DNA of 64,000 nucleotides. Source: Anastrepha obliqua (Eukaryota > Arthropoda > Insecta > Diptera > Tephritidae). Shown here piece after piece: positions 23,520-35,486 of the stretch. Made by a program: the position numbers and the translations under genes. The notes beneath the pieces are model-generated. The model saw only the letters and a program-made list of their open reading frames with translations. It was not told the origin of the DNA and searched no databases. Position 1 is the stretch's first letter. Every line of letters starts with the position of its first letter. The stretch spans positions 22,294,001 through 22,358,000 of the forward strand of contig NC_072895.1 of assembly GCF_027943255.1 (NCBI RefSeq), given 5' to 3'.

Positions 23520-25753
23520 CAGTAGAAGCCCGATAAGTACAATTGGAAAATTTCAGCAATGATTGCACTTAGCGAAAAATTGCATTTTTGCGAATTTCTC
23601 CTGTGGATCGAGGAATACCTAGGTAAAAATATTTTAACTCTATTCAATGCAATTAATGAGCTCAAAAGGTCGATATTCAAGAAAAATGAACACATATTTA
23701 TTGAAATTAATACAAAGAGATCAATGCGGAAGGACATATGAGTGTGTTTTCCAAAACTCAATTATTTTTTTTGGAAAAACTTTGTTATTTTGCGTTTTCT
23801 CGTAACACTTTTCAAGTGCTTTTGATCGGATATCATGCAAACAAGCGATCTGATTGAATGACAGTACATCGTTCTGTTCACCTCATTTCAAAATTGTATT
23901 GACACAGCCAAAAATCGATTCATGCTGGACTTTTTTGGTTGTTTCTTCTTGAGTAGTATCTTCGGGTTCATTGACTTCACTATCACCTTCATCTATTCCT
24001 AATTCCAAAACCCAATTGCGGATTTCATCTGTGTCTGCTTCACCCACATAGTTTTCGACCATCTCATTTAACCGTTGTAATCCTCCAACAAGAAGGGGGT
24101 CGTCAATTTCGATATCTAATGGCATATCGTCTGGATTAGATTCAATAATCGCGTCAACTGTTGGGCTTGTACCCAATACGCTTTTCCATCATTTAGCGAT
24201 CGTTTCAGGGAGCAATTTCCCCCATGCTTGGCTCAACATGATCACGGCGGTTTTCAAATCAATTTTCTTCAATAGTTCATGTAATAAAGAATCTTTTGCA
24301 CTAATTATGGTTTCCATTAGCAATGTTTTGTATTCAATTTTTGTCAAGTTAATAACACCTTGATCCATTGGCTGTAAAATCGCTGTGCAATTGGCCGGAA
24401 AATACATCACTTCGATCTCACTACAAACTAATTCTTCTTCGGGCGGATGAGATGGGGCTTGATCCAGCAAGAGTAATGCTTTGGGCGGAACATCATTTTC
24501 TTTGGCGAATTTTTTCACTTATTCGACAAAATTATCAAAGAACCACTTTTTGAAAATATCCCGCGTCATCCAAGCAGTCTTGTTGCTAGCATAATTCACC
24601 GGTAGACGAAAATTTTTAAAACAACGCGGATTCATAGATTTGCCGATCGTTAATGGTTTTATTTTGTGGCTGCCATCACCATTTGCACACAAAAGAACAC
24701 TGATTCGATCTTTTGAAACTTTGTTGCCTAGAGCACTCTTTTCATCTTTCGAAACGTAGGTTTTATTTAGCAAAAGTTTCCAAAAGAGCCCCGTTTCATC
24801 AGCATTATATATTTGTGATGTTACATATCCTTTTTCAGCGATTTTCGCCGTCAATTTTTCCTTAAATGGCTCAATGGCTTCTGGATCACAAGATAATGAT
24901 TCACCAGTCACAGTCAAATAGCGAAGTCCGAAGCGTTTCTTGAATCGCGAAAACCATCCATCACTTGCATTGAATTGTTCTCCATCCCTTTTTATTTCAT
25001 CAAATATTTTTAATGCTTTGCTTTTCAATATCAAGCTAGAAACAGGAGCATTTCGTCGCCGGTGATTCATGAAAAACTGGTACAAACGCTTCTCGAGCTC
25101 TGGAAGATTGCCAAACCGCAAAGTTTTCCGATTATTTCCAAGTGAAAATGAATTGCATGCATTTTCTTTTAATGAACGGGATTGTTTTTTTTATTCGGCA
25201 AATCGTTGCGCAATCAACTTTGTATTCGAATGCAAGATATCGTTGTTTAACGCCTTTTTCAATTTTTTGGAGAATCTCATCTCTTTCTTTCAATGTAAGA
25301 AAATGTAGATTCTTTTTCACTTTTCCCATGATTTTATTTGATGAAAGCAAAAAAAAAATGATTCAAACTCCGAACGATTGTTTTACTCTCAAGAACCAGC
25401 TTGAAACTAACGCGTGTTGAATGTCACAAACGATTCGATGCCATATTTTATGATATCAGCGCTACAATTTTAGTTATTTGTAAGAACCAAAAATCACAAA
25501 GCGTGAGAACAGTGTTTTTGGTCGCAATAATTCCGAGAACCATAACTGTGCATAGCTAAAAGCTGTGTCTTCGCGCGTGATGAACGCAAATACATTGCCG
25601 TATTAAGTAAAAAATTTCTTCGAACAAGAATTCTTTTGCTCCTGAAAATTGCAATTTTTTATTGCTCTTTTCGAGTTTTCTATGGACTCAAAATCGAATT
25701 GTACTTTCCGCGAAATTGCAGTTATCGGTATTGCACTTATCGGGCTTCTACTG
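23520..25753 (-). mobile_element. Tigger/pogo-type DNA transposon, nearly complete
   Basis: A 2,234-bp element. Its left end CAGTAGAAGCCCGATAAGT (23520-23538) and the exact complement at 25735-25753 form the TIR, and TA flanks both sides (23518-23519 and 25754-25755). The coding strand is minus. Good TIRs and a mostly open frame suggest a relatively recent insertion. Confidence 0.93.
23883..25350 (-). pseudogene. Tigger/pogo transposase with few disabling changes
   Basis: From the N-terminus: a CENP-B/psq-type helix-turn-helix (LTLKERDEILQKIEKGVKQR, from about 25300), then after one frameshift near 25125 a second DNA-binding domain (LEKRLYQFFMNHRRRNAPVS and WFSRFKKRFGLRYLT), then the DDE core. 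YNADETGLFWK (about 24810) carries the first aspartate, LLLLDQAPSHPP (about 24465) the second, and MDQGVINLTK (about 24355) the third. An acidic C-terminal tail ends at 23883. From 25121 onward the frame is continuous except for a TAA at 24519-24521 and a TGA near 24186. Cut-and-paste transposase, nuclear; not functional as read. Confidence 0.9.
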
Positions 25754-25755
25754 TA

Positions 25756-26914
25756 CAAATATTAAAACCAAAGCCATTTGTCAATAATTTTTATTTGCTT
25801 TCCATTAAATATTATATATCATATTTATAAACGGTGAATGCGAATATTTTAAACAAGAGTTACTGGTCATTTAAATTAAATGAATATTAAGTGAAGTGAT
25901 GCGTGATTGAATGAATGTTATAGTTCTCTGAGGAAATTGCAATTACATTGTCCAAAATGGACATACAAACTAATTAACTAATACAGTGTCACCTTAAGTG
26001 TAATGCTTCTTAAATATTATATTTTATATATCAATACGAGGAAATCATTAATAAAAATACTAAATAACAAAAATCTCACTTGACTAATGGCATATTTTCA
26101 ATGAATGCAAATTTAAAAATTTTCACTTTTAACAGTACATTTGTACAACATACAGAAAACAAAGAGCTTAAGCTAAGTAATTCGGACAAACAAAATATTT
26201 TTCTTTATTACTCAAATTTTATATAAAGTATATTTTTATTAATATTTGTAATATTTTTTTTTTGTTTTTTGTTTTTAGTACAGAAAATTGTGTAAATTCC
26301 GGACAAAATAGTCAAGAGTGTGGTAGTAGTACTTATAACTCTAGGAATTAAGAACGGAGCAGATAGAATGGAAAGCCGGTTTGTTGCCCCGAGTCATGTC
26401 GCCTAACTGCTCCTTAAGTTATTTTCCGATAATAGCCGAAAATAAATATATCGTAATGTCTAACTTATATAATTTCAGATAAAATGCACAAATCAAAAGC
26501 ACGCCACGTCTTAAATACAAAAAGCAAAATGTTGCATCGATAACTCTAAGGCCAGTCCACTAGACACATATTATAAAAAACGGCATAATCATAAGCATTA
26601 CCTACTGAACATTATTTCTTAAGATTAATTGTGTGACAAAGATATATAGGCGAGTCTCGCCAAAAAAAACCTTCAATTCAATCTAAACTTTAATAAACAT
26701 TGACGAAGTTTTGTCCGTAAACGAAATTGGCGGGTATTATTTGTGGCATTCAAATGTAGGCCACTTTTTTTACTTAAAATAAACTAGCAAAAACCTTTTA
26801 AAAATATTCATAACAAAATAATATTTGCTTAACGACTTTTGTCCAACTAGATTCATAAACTCAAAAATTATAAACCTACGCGTTTCAAAAAATTAGATAG
26901 TTTCACTGTAAATT
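25756..26914. other. AT-rich intergenic stretch 3' of dup
   Basis: No gene, RNA or mobile element recognised. A poly-T/TTTTTGTTTTTTG tract lies near 26255-26277. Confidence 0.5.
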
Positions 26915-26915
26915 A

Positions 26916-27116
26916 CAAGGCGCATTTATTAAAGGTGGTGGCACTAGACCAACAATGTTTTGTACGTTTGATTGTCACGGCAAAGTATTGGCGAAGTTGA
27001 AATCAACAAATTAATTCGTCTTGTTTCATTCTGTGTTGACAGCCACACGGACACAGCGAAAGAAAAAAAACAAATCAGCTGATTTACCAACACCACCTTT
27101 AATAGATTCGCCTTGG
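26916..27116. mobile_element. MITE (family C) adjoining the dup stop codon
   Basis: A roughly 200-bp element with inverted ends. CAAGGCGCATTTATTAAAGG at 26916 pairs with the complement of CCTTTAATAGATTCGCCTTG ending at 27115. A second, inverted copy is at 37040-37235 with the same ends and interior blocks (AATCAGCTGATTT, AAACATTGTTGGTCTAGTGCC or complement). The element ends 4 bp from the last base of the dup stop codon. Confidence 0.85.
26925..26930 (-). promoter_or_regulatory. Candidate polyadenylation signal for dup inside the MITE
   Basis: TTTATT on the plus strand reads AATAAA in the dup sense and lies about 190 nt past the dup stop, inside the terminal repeat of the family C MITE. No closer canonical AATAAA was seen in dup orientation between 26931 and 27120. 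Use of this site is inference. Confidence 0.45.
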
Positions 27117-27120
27117 TAAC

Positions 27121-30100
27121 TTATTTGCTCTTTCCATTTGCTACTTTTTCCAACTGAGCAATCACTTTTTTCAATTCCATTTCACGTACTATTTTAAGGT
27201 ACATTGACTTGCGCACCTCATGGAAGGATACCCAAGCTGGTACCTCTTTAGCCATAAGTTTCAAGTGCGATTCAATTTCCTGTGCCGTCAGACATGCCCG
27301 GTAACTATTCTGTATCTTTTTGATCACAATATCCAACATAAGCACGCCCTTGCGTTCGGTAATGAAAACGTTTCGCAAATGACGTGCTAACTCGGGCAGA
27401 CGTGAATACATAGTGGCTTCTTGGTCCTGTGATGGCCGCCTTGTCATAGCGTCTAGCGCCTTTGCTGCTTGCTTAGCGCGTATTTTTTCCAACAAAGATT
27501 TTGGCACACCTTTCAATAAATTAGACATAGCGTCACTAGTGCCAGTTGTGTTTGCGGAAGCGGCAGTTGCAGTTGTCACTGGAGTTTCTGGCAATGCTGA
27601 TGCGACAGTTGTCACTGTGGATGAAGTGACACTTTTAACTGGTGTTGAGACCACATCTTTACTGCCGATTTCCACTTTTTCCATAGGCACTGACGCAATT
27701 TTGGTTTCATTATTTGCCTTCTCTTCTGCTACGCGTGTTGCTTTCAACTTGGCTTCGTAGCGTTCTAATGCACGCTCCATTGGCGTGGCACAATTAAAAA
27801 GATTACGCGCTGTAGACAATATATCGCGTGCCGAAGAGTATTTTTCCACATTCGGTGGCTGCGGTAGGTGAGCGCATTCAATCTCTGAACAATTCTCCAA
27901 ATCGAAATCTGGATGCCAACGCGTCACTTTCGACTTTGGAATGTTAATTGGTGGATCGAGTGTAAGCAAAAACTTTCCATGCTCATCTAGAACGCGTTGC
28001 AGTAAAGTGTTTGTAAAGCGTTGTAAACGCTCGGTCATCACTTGAGGATTCATGGTACACGTTTGAGCAGCGTTCAATATATTATCGGCAACATCTTCCT
28101 CAATATTATAAGGTTTTACTTTATCCACTGCGGTGCCTTCGACATTGGGACAAATGACCAATTGGAAATAGTCTGCCTTCGAAGTGGAGCCATAGTTGCG
28201 CATTTTCATTTGTGAAAATATGAATGCATCAGGATACACACTTTTAATTTGTGCCAAATGTGTTTCAGTGAAATTCTTCCGTATCATCCGTTGAACAGCG
28301 GGTTTCAATTTTTTGAATGTTATGCACTCCTTGCGATTATGGAACATGGCGCAAACGGAGTCCACACCCTTGAAAATCTCAATAAGATGACGATATTTAA
28401 AAGGCAATAGCAGTTGACCAGCTTTACTTGATTCGGCAAGGCTCATAAAACGTTGATACGCAGGTGGCACCACCAGTTTGGAAGGAGAGCCCCTTTTGGC
28501 CGGGCTGAAGAGAAGACGCTTCGAAACATCTGTGTGACGTGGTGACATAAGTTCATTTTTGTCTGGTGTGGGTGGCGGTATTTTAGTGGGTGTCTTAAAT
28601 GTCTTTGCGGGGCTGCAAGAGAACGAAAAGGATTACATATATTAGAATTGGTTGTTGTTCTTGTTGATTGATATTGCAATCATTAAAATTGGTTTTTACA
28701 TATTCTTGTATTTAAATCTAGTAGGCAAAGATGTGACATTTCAATGCTAATTTACGCCTCAATGAATAGGGAAATTAGCAAAAATAACATTAAGGTCTAT
28801 GTACATATAGGCATAAACAGTCACCAGAAATGCTTAGCCATAACCATGATTCAATAATAAAAGGTTTGCTCAGTAAGCAGCTTTCTCATTTCCTCTTGAC
28901 AAATCGGCTCCCTTAGCAAGACAATGGGTTGCTATAACTCTAGAATTTTTTATCAAAAGTGAAAGAAAAATAAAATTTGTAGTAAAAAAATTTTGCTTTG
29001 AAAAGGGTTTTTAAGCACAAGAACTTGCTCGGTATTTCCATAACTAAAACGATATGGAAAACATCCTGACATACAGCTGAAATCAGGATATGATAGCGCA
29101 TATTTTTGGGGCAATGAACGTGAAAGATGGACGTTTTGACAATTGAAGCCCGATGTCTTTCAAATATAGGTTGGGAAAGTACTTACTAGTTTACTTTAAA
29201 AATACATGAGTTACCAACAAGAGCTCATTTAGCAATATATAATTAATCACAGATTCCGGATGGCAGACGATTTTTATGAGGAGCTTTTTTATGGTAGAAA
29301 TTCACTCGGAGGTTTGCCATTGCCCGCCGAAGAGCGACCGGTATTACAAACAACATTTCCTATCGTTTGGTGTTTCATTCCCGGGGCTTTGAATCCTTGC
29401 ACTTCCAAATGGTAGTGACGCAGCAAGCTATTCGACTACGGCAGCTGCCGTCGATATAATAATAATTAGTTTAAATAGGTGCAGGTAGTTTGTTAAGTAT
29501 TTATGAATGTAAGAATATTCTTGACTGGGAGGTCAAAACTCCAAACTTACGTGGGCAAGGCTTGGTAAAGTAAAGCGCCGTGAGTATGTTCAGAGTTTGT
29601 TTTTAGTCAACCAAATTCATGCTGAATTCGCTTCTTCTATGAAAGAATTCAAGGTCATACTTAGGTAACATAATAGTTCGATATTTCGTGATCAGTTTTG
29701 AATTTAAAAATTAATTCACAACCATTTTTTTTAATATCATACTTAGCAATTTCCTTTTATACTATATAATTTAACTAAAAAAGGACTATTTTGCTACCAT
29801 TTTAAGCAAAAAGTTATTAATATTTCCATTTTCTTCATCCTTTTTAAATGCGACATTTTGTAAGGGAGTGTCAGAATTCTAATGTCATAAGTGAGCAAAC
29901 CTTTAATAATTGAATCATGGCCATAACCAGCAATTTTTTTTACAGGTTAAGCTAAAAATGTTATAAAAGTTAAAAGTATTTCCAAAGCCGAATTACATCT
30001 TAAAAAATTTTAAAATCTCTATCAAAAAGTGAAATTTGGATTTTTTGTTAGTAAATTTCAGGTGGCAATATATTACATATCCCTACCAGGCTTTTCGACT

Positions 30101-32540
30101 TATAAAAATAAGTTACAATTTTTGTGGATTTCATTTTACTTAAAATTTGCACATTTTTTCAGCTGTTGCAAGCGGGACTAGCCTCATACATATAAATATA
30201 TAAGCACATATGTATATAAGTCTATACGAGGACTACCGATAATACTACGACCTAAGATACGTTGCAACGACTCAAATGCAATCGCAAATTGCCGACGTTA
30301 AATGCGTGCCTCATTATTCGGCTGTCTGCAACGTTAAGCGCTAGACTTTAAAAATTCTGATACTAAGTAAATACTTTATAATTCTCTAGGGAGGTCAAAG
30401 TTAAAGCACACCTCAGTAATTTGGAATCCAATTCGGGAATTTTTAAAATTTTGCGCTAAAAGCTGAGTCACAGGTAATCATACATACACATACGTACGAC
30501 CACACACATGCACGAAAATGAAGAAGGTAACTTTGCAGACTATTGTACGTCTATGGAAATGAATATAAATACTGCAATTCGGTAAAAAATTACGAAAACG
30601 AGGAAAACACAAGATAACAAAACTTGTGTTAAGTTGCTGTTGTAACAGCTTACCAAACTTTTTTTTAAATCAATGCTATTCTTTAGTCGCTTTGAACTTG
30701 CGTTTTACTATACCCAAATTCAATGGGCATGACCGAAAAATTATTTTTGAAAATGAATAACTTCTGCTTAAACTCAGATCTTGACCATATCATAAGAATC
30801 GGTCGAGCTAAGTGAGCAGATAGCGATGGATCGACAGTTATGAAATCTCAATCTGTGGTTATTAAGTTGGCTTCAAAATTAACTTAATTTAGCCTTCTCG
30901 TACCGCATTATTTATAGCATCTCTAAAATATAATACAGCCTAAGAAATCTATGGCATGACTGACTTTTAGCAAACTGCACTCTGGACTTTATATAATATT
31001 TACTTCGCTTTATACTGAAAAATGGTTTGTTTCCAGCTGTTCTCGCATGAAAATCAACATTACGGAGAATTCTCCTTCTAGTTTCCGTGTTACAAGACTT
31101 TCGCTTCTTTTCCTCAGCTGAACTTATTTTGTCAAAGGTGGAGCACTTATGCTTGGAGCTTTCTTGATTTCCCTCAATATCCATCTTTTGTCAGCTTCTG
31201 TAAAAATTTGTTCTTGGGCCTCACGACCTTTGTCAACTACTCTATTTTTAAAGCGTTGCACTATGTACGAACTGTAGAGGTGTTAAACCCACATTTTCAG
31301 TAATTTTGAAAGATATCGGGATTTTAGGAAAGGGTGGTTGTTGTTGTTGTTGTTGTTGTAGCAGCATAAACATTCCCCGTACTTACATACGGTGAATGCT
31401 GCTGGAGTGACAGTCCTTGGCCGGATATATGGTACATAAATCCGGGTCGTTTCGGTAACGTAGAACCGACTGTCGTGGAAAGGGTAATGTCTTTCTGTTG
31501 CTCAGGATATAGCAGGTGCCTGCCAGGATGATCCTACGGTAAAAACCCATCAGAAATTGCTTGCTGAACATCTTACTGTGCTCCTTAAACGGGAGTATAG
31601 AAGCTCGTAGCTATCCTGATAGAAGTATTGTGGCAGGGCAGGGCTGAAGCTTTATCCACTGCGAACCACTAGTGTCGGGCGACCAGACGGATGCATCGTA
31701 ATTTAGAACCGTCCAACCAATTGCTTTAAATGTCGCCAGCAACATTTCTTTGTATTTGTCCCAAATGCTACCCGCTAGCGATTTGAGGACCTTAGTGGTT
31801 GAGAGCCTGTGGTTTTAGGCCTTAGTGGCAATTGCTGTTGTATGCGCCGAAAAGGAGAGCAAACTGTACGTTCCCCCTGACAGTCGGTTCTACGTTACCG
31901 AAACGACCCAGATTTACTATATATCCGGCAAAGGACTGTCACTCCAGCAGCATTACCGGTACATGTATGAGGAATGTTTTCACTGCTACAACAACAACAA
32001 GAACAAACTGTAGAAGGTGACACCCAAAATGTTAGGATTGTTAACGGTCGGTGGTATTGATATGTCATCGACTTTCACCTTTAACTGGATATTAACAGGA
32101 AAGCTGGAGATTCCTCGCAGTGAAAAACTGAGAATCGCTGGCGAAATAAACGTTCACTTTGGAACAGAAGTCATCAATGTCATTGCATAACGCCATTATC
32201 AAACAATCGTCCGCACAAGAGAGTCGTAAAGCTTCCTCTGGTGGTTGGCTAAGCTTCGATATATGTACATATAAGAGTTGAAAAGCAAGGGGTGAAAGGA
32301 CACCACTCTGCGTTACATTGGCCACTCTGCAAGACTCCTCTTCTGTTTTGAGCTGTGGTGTCGAAAATTGACAGAAGATTACCAACCACAGAAGTAGTTC
32401 GCGTGGAATGGCTGACTGAGTCGAAAGCCTTCGACAGATCCAACGCTACTAGAACGGTAATTTGGCAGGGGCGGTTTGGTTAAGCCTCCGAATTGTTGAA
32501 ACGTCATTGGCTACTAAAAACGTACATATTTTTAAGTTTC

Positions 32541-32596
<56 letters not shown>

Positions 32597-35486
32597 ATAT
32601 TTAACAGGTGTTTGGCGGGATTTTACATCCACAAAAAGTCAGGGTGCACAACGTTGGGTATTAAAAATACCTACTTTCGGTATATAAAGACTAAGTGCTC
32701 AGGTGCATCTGAATATTTAAAATTTTTTTAAATGAATGCAGACTTTTGGTGTTTTTCATTTTTAAGTTTCGAAAAAAATTTATTATTTATTTGTTATATG
32801 GTGTGATCTAAAATAAGTTATGCCTTTTTGAATAAATTTTCTTTTTTTAATAAATTTTCTTTTTTTAATAAATTTTCTTTTTTTAATAAATTTTCTTTTT
32901 TAATAAATTTTCTTTTTTAATAAATTTTCTATTTTTAATAAATTTTCTTTTTTTTAATAAATTTTCTTTTTTTAATAAATTTTCTTTTTTTAATAAATTT
33001 TCTTTTTTTAATAAATTTTCTTTTTTTATTAAATTTCCTTTTTTAATAAATTTTCTTTTATATAAATTTTCTTTTTTTAATAAATTTAATGTCGTTAATT
33101 TAGTTAAAAATAATAAAAATGTATTATTGTAATTACTTATTATTGCAAAATCTTAAAAACCTTTTTCATGCTACTTTTTCAAATACCCAAAAAAGGAGGA
33201 GCCTGGACTTATGACAGTAAGTGTATTTGTGTTCTACTCCCATCCAATGAAGATAGAAATCCCCGCTTCCTAGCTAGAGTTCTGGAGCTACTTCCGTATG
33301 TGACACGTTTCATTGTCCTACATTTTGTGGAGTGGAACACCCAGACGCACGCCACAAATAAGAGGAGGAGCTCGGTCAAACACCCAAAAAGGGTGTATGC
33401 GTTAATTATATACATATATGTGTATATGGCATTAAGAAACATTCGTTTTTTTACAGCAGGAGTTACACATCAAATCAAAAAGGCATATCCATGTACATGC
33501 CTTGGCATGAGTATGCATTTCTCAACTACCTGCCGTACTAAGAAAGAATTTCTCGCAACAAGAAATCAAAAACGGCCGTTACAAAACCACCCCTGAAAAA
33601 CGATAAGTTACGAGCCAAACGAAAACAAATAAACCAGCCTTTGAATGTACAATAAGATAAGGATAGGGATATGAAAAAGGAGGAAGGATTAGATAGACGA
33701 AGTGAAAATTATAAGAGTGAAGAGAAATGCGCTAAATGTTCGTAAGTATTTAACATTCAAAAATACAATACATCTTTATAGGTATGTTGGCTGCTGTTTT
33801 GCCCGTGGAAATGTAAACAAGACCAGTTTTTGAGTAGTTTTCAATTGCAGTAGTAAGCAAAACCCAGCGCGATAACTACTAGGAAGGGAACGAAAAAAAT
33901 TACAAACTAAATATTTGACAATGACGTAGTATGATTGTATCGACGTGCGCTGCTAAGCTGACTGAATGACCATCGGACTGATGGCAATTGCAATGCAAGC
34001 AGTTTGCGATAAGTCTGTATTTTTTACCGCTCAGTGACAGTTGTAGACAGCGATGCAATAATTTATAAAAAATATGACCTCAATAGCTGGTGTGATGGAC
34101 GCTTTTTCGTTTTACCGGGTTACTGTTTGTAGGCCATATTGAAGCGTAAATAGCTTGGGAAAATGGGCAATATTGATATTATATAATATAATGGGGGGAA
34201 GGAAATAGGTGGGATTGGTCAGTTTTGAACAACACTTACCTAGTCAATACTTCCAATTCAATTTTATCGAATTCTTTAAGCTGCACAATAGGAACCGTTT
34301 GCTTCAGCGGAGATACGGTTTGTCCCTCGCGCAAACGACGATTGCGATCTTCATGGGTCTTGCGTGTCTTTTCAAGCTCTTGTATGCGCGATAGGGAAGC
34401 CTTTAATTGCTGCAGTTTAGCGCTGCGTGACAATTTGGTCTTTACTTCATCGAAATTGAGTTCCTTGCGCACTAGACCCTTCAATTCATCATGCTTCAAT
34501 GGTGTTTCCCCAGAGCCCTTGATTATTTGCTTAGTTGGAGTTTTAAGGCCGCGTAACACATTCGTTACATTGTCCTTCGAAGAGAAGGCATTGATAAGTT
34601 TTGTTTCTATGGTGGCACTGGGCGTTTGTTCATTTTTCTTCTGCATCTCATTAATCGCCGTTGGTTTCTTACGTGGCGACATCGGACCCTTTTTAATGAA
34701 CTGCACAAGTTTTTGTTGTTGCAGCGGAGTTTGTTCCAGTTTACTCTGTTTCTTAAACACTTCAGTGGATGATTGTGTGCCGGATAGTGTACGCTTGATA
34801 GTGCGACCGGATCGCGTCCGTATGCCCAAGGCAGCAGCCTTAATGGCGGCAATATCGTCGCCATCACTTTCATTTATCGTAGCACTGGGACCAGGCGGAA
34901 GGGAAGTTATTGCATTGTCGTCGGTTAAACGCTATGAAAAATAAGGGAAATCGGTTAGATTCAAAGTTTTCTTTTAAAAATCGCACTATTGATAAAATAA
35001 CTTAAATCGACTTAGCACTTTCTACCTATCAAGCTTTGCACAATCACAGCCAAAGCCTCATAATCTATTTCATATGAATTCATATATTGAATAATTTTGT
35101 AAGAAAATTCAGCACTTAATTAAAGGCATACTTTCCTTAATAGCCATGCAAATTATACCTTTATTCATTTCCAGACATTTTTAATGTAATATTTAAGAGC
35201 ACATTTGCCTTAAAAGAGCGCGTTGCAAATTACATCACGCACACATTCATATGCGTACGTGTGTAAAGAGTCTAGAACTAAAAAACTACCAAATGCCTTC
35301 ACATACAAAATGTCCGTTTGTCAAATGCTGCAGGACGCCACAGGATATCGCCTGGCACTTTAATTTAACACACACATGCACATTTATTCACCACCACTAA
35401 CTTACCCGACTTTTTATGGTAGCTGCTTCATCTGTCGCGACTCGCTTACGCGTATTAAAATATGAAGCTATCGAAGGTTGCGACAT
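27121..35486 (-). CDS. dup: DNA replication licensing factor double parked (Cdt1), 3 exons
   Basis: Minus-strand exons are 35486-35406, 34931-34240 and 28612-27121; phases fit (0, then 2) and give 754 residues, close to the Drosophila protein. Cdt1 loads the MCM2-7 helicase at origins with ORC and Cdc6 in G1. Geminin inhibits it and CRL4-Cdt2 destroys it on PCNA in S phase. Residues 3-10, QPSIASYF, are a PCNA-interacting box (Q, I, Y, F at the required positions) followed by basic RKR at 13-15. Residues 28-300 are a low-complexity basic region with SP/TP sites for CDKs. The conserved Cdt1 winged-helix domain runs from about 327 (LPFKYRHLIEIFKGVD) to 520. The C-terminal MCM-binding winged helix is about 660-745. 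An in-frame TAA at 35499-35501 fixes the start. Intron 2 is 5.6 kb and repeat-filled. Confidence 0.95.
28680..29279. other. dup intron 2, no recognised element
   Basis: AT-rich intronic sequence; nothing recognised. Confidence 0.5.
29280..29460 (-). mobile_element. tRNA-derived SINE in dup intron 2
   Basis: Degraded minus-strand copy of the SINE at 6360-6662. It shares CGGAGGTTTGCCATTGCC, CCAAATGGTAGTGACGCA and the final CTATTCGACTACGGC block; the B box is mutated (complement reads GGATTCAAAG). Confidence 0.65.
29461..31333. other. dup intron 2, unannotated part
   Basis: No convincing gene or element. The minus-strand frame at 30912-31184 (90 residues, basic, no family resemblance) has no splice or codon support and is probably chance. 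Confidence 0.45.
31334..31480 (-). mobile_element. Family P retroposon in dup intron 2
   Basis: Minus-strand copy. Eight GTT triplets at 31336-31360 (the tail) are followed by AACATTCCCCGTACTTACAT, GGAGTGACAGTCCTTGGCCG and TAGAACCGACTGTCGTGG. Confidence 0.8.
31490..32460 (-). pseudogene. Jockey-like LINE (family J) reverse-transcriptase fragment
   Basis: The minus strand reads DLSKAFDSVSH (about 32440, RT palm motif A), VTQSGVLSPLAFQLLYVHIS (32310-32260) and LRLSCADDCLIMA (32230-32190, where the usual YADD reads CADD). It then continues to the family J piece common to other copies (WSP.TSGSQWIKLQP near 31650, FLMGFYRRIILAG near 31540). It is interrupted by a family P repeat at 31868-32000 and by frame shifts. 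Confidence 0.8.
31868..32000 (+). mobile_element. Family P retroposon nested in LINE fragment
   Basis: Plus-strand copy with CTGACAGTCGGTTCTACG, a TATATATCCGGCAAAGG variant, CACTCCAGCAGCATTACCGG, and the tail CACTGCTACAACAACAACAA. It splits the antisense LINE J remnant, so it inserted later. Confidence 0.8.
32548..32595. repeat. Poly-T tract
   Basis: About 48 consecutive T on the plus strand. It may be the poly-A tail of an antisense retrocopy. Confidence 0.9.
32836..33088. repeat. 18-bp AT-rich minisatellite
   Basis: About 14 tandem units of AATAAATTTTCTTTTTTT, varying by one or two T per unit, in dup intron 2. Confidence 0.95.
33362..33425 (+). mobile_element. tRNA-SINE tail fragment
   Basis: GAGGAGCTCGGTCAAACACC and AAAAGGGTGTATGCG match the 3' end of the SINE at 6360-6662 in the opposite orientation. 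Only the tail is recognised. Confidence 0.6.
33426..34239. other. 5' part of dup intron 2
   Basis: No element recognised. It borders the donor GTAAGT of dup exon 2 at 34239-34234 (minus). Confidence 0.5.

Noticed and set aside
24189..25350. Possible host gene of the CENP-B/jerky type derived from a transposase
   Set aside because: It lies between perfect transposon ends with TA duplication and carries a frameshift and stops, so it is an ordinary transposon copy.
32836..33088. CRISPR-like or regularly spaced array
   Set aside because: Units are contiguous 18-mers without spacers, in a eukaryotic intron; simple minisatellite.
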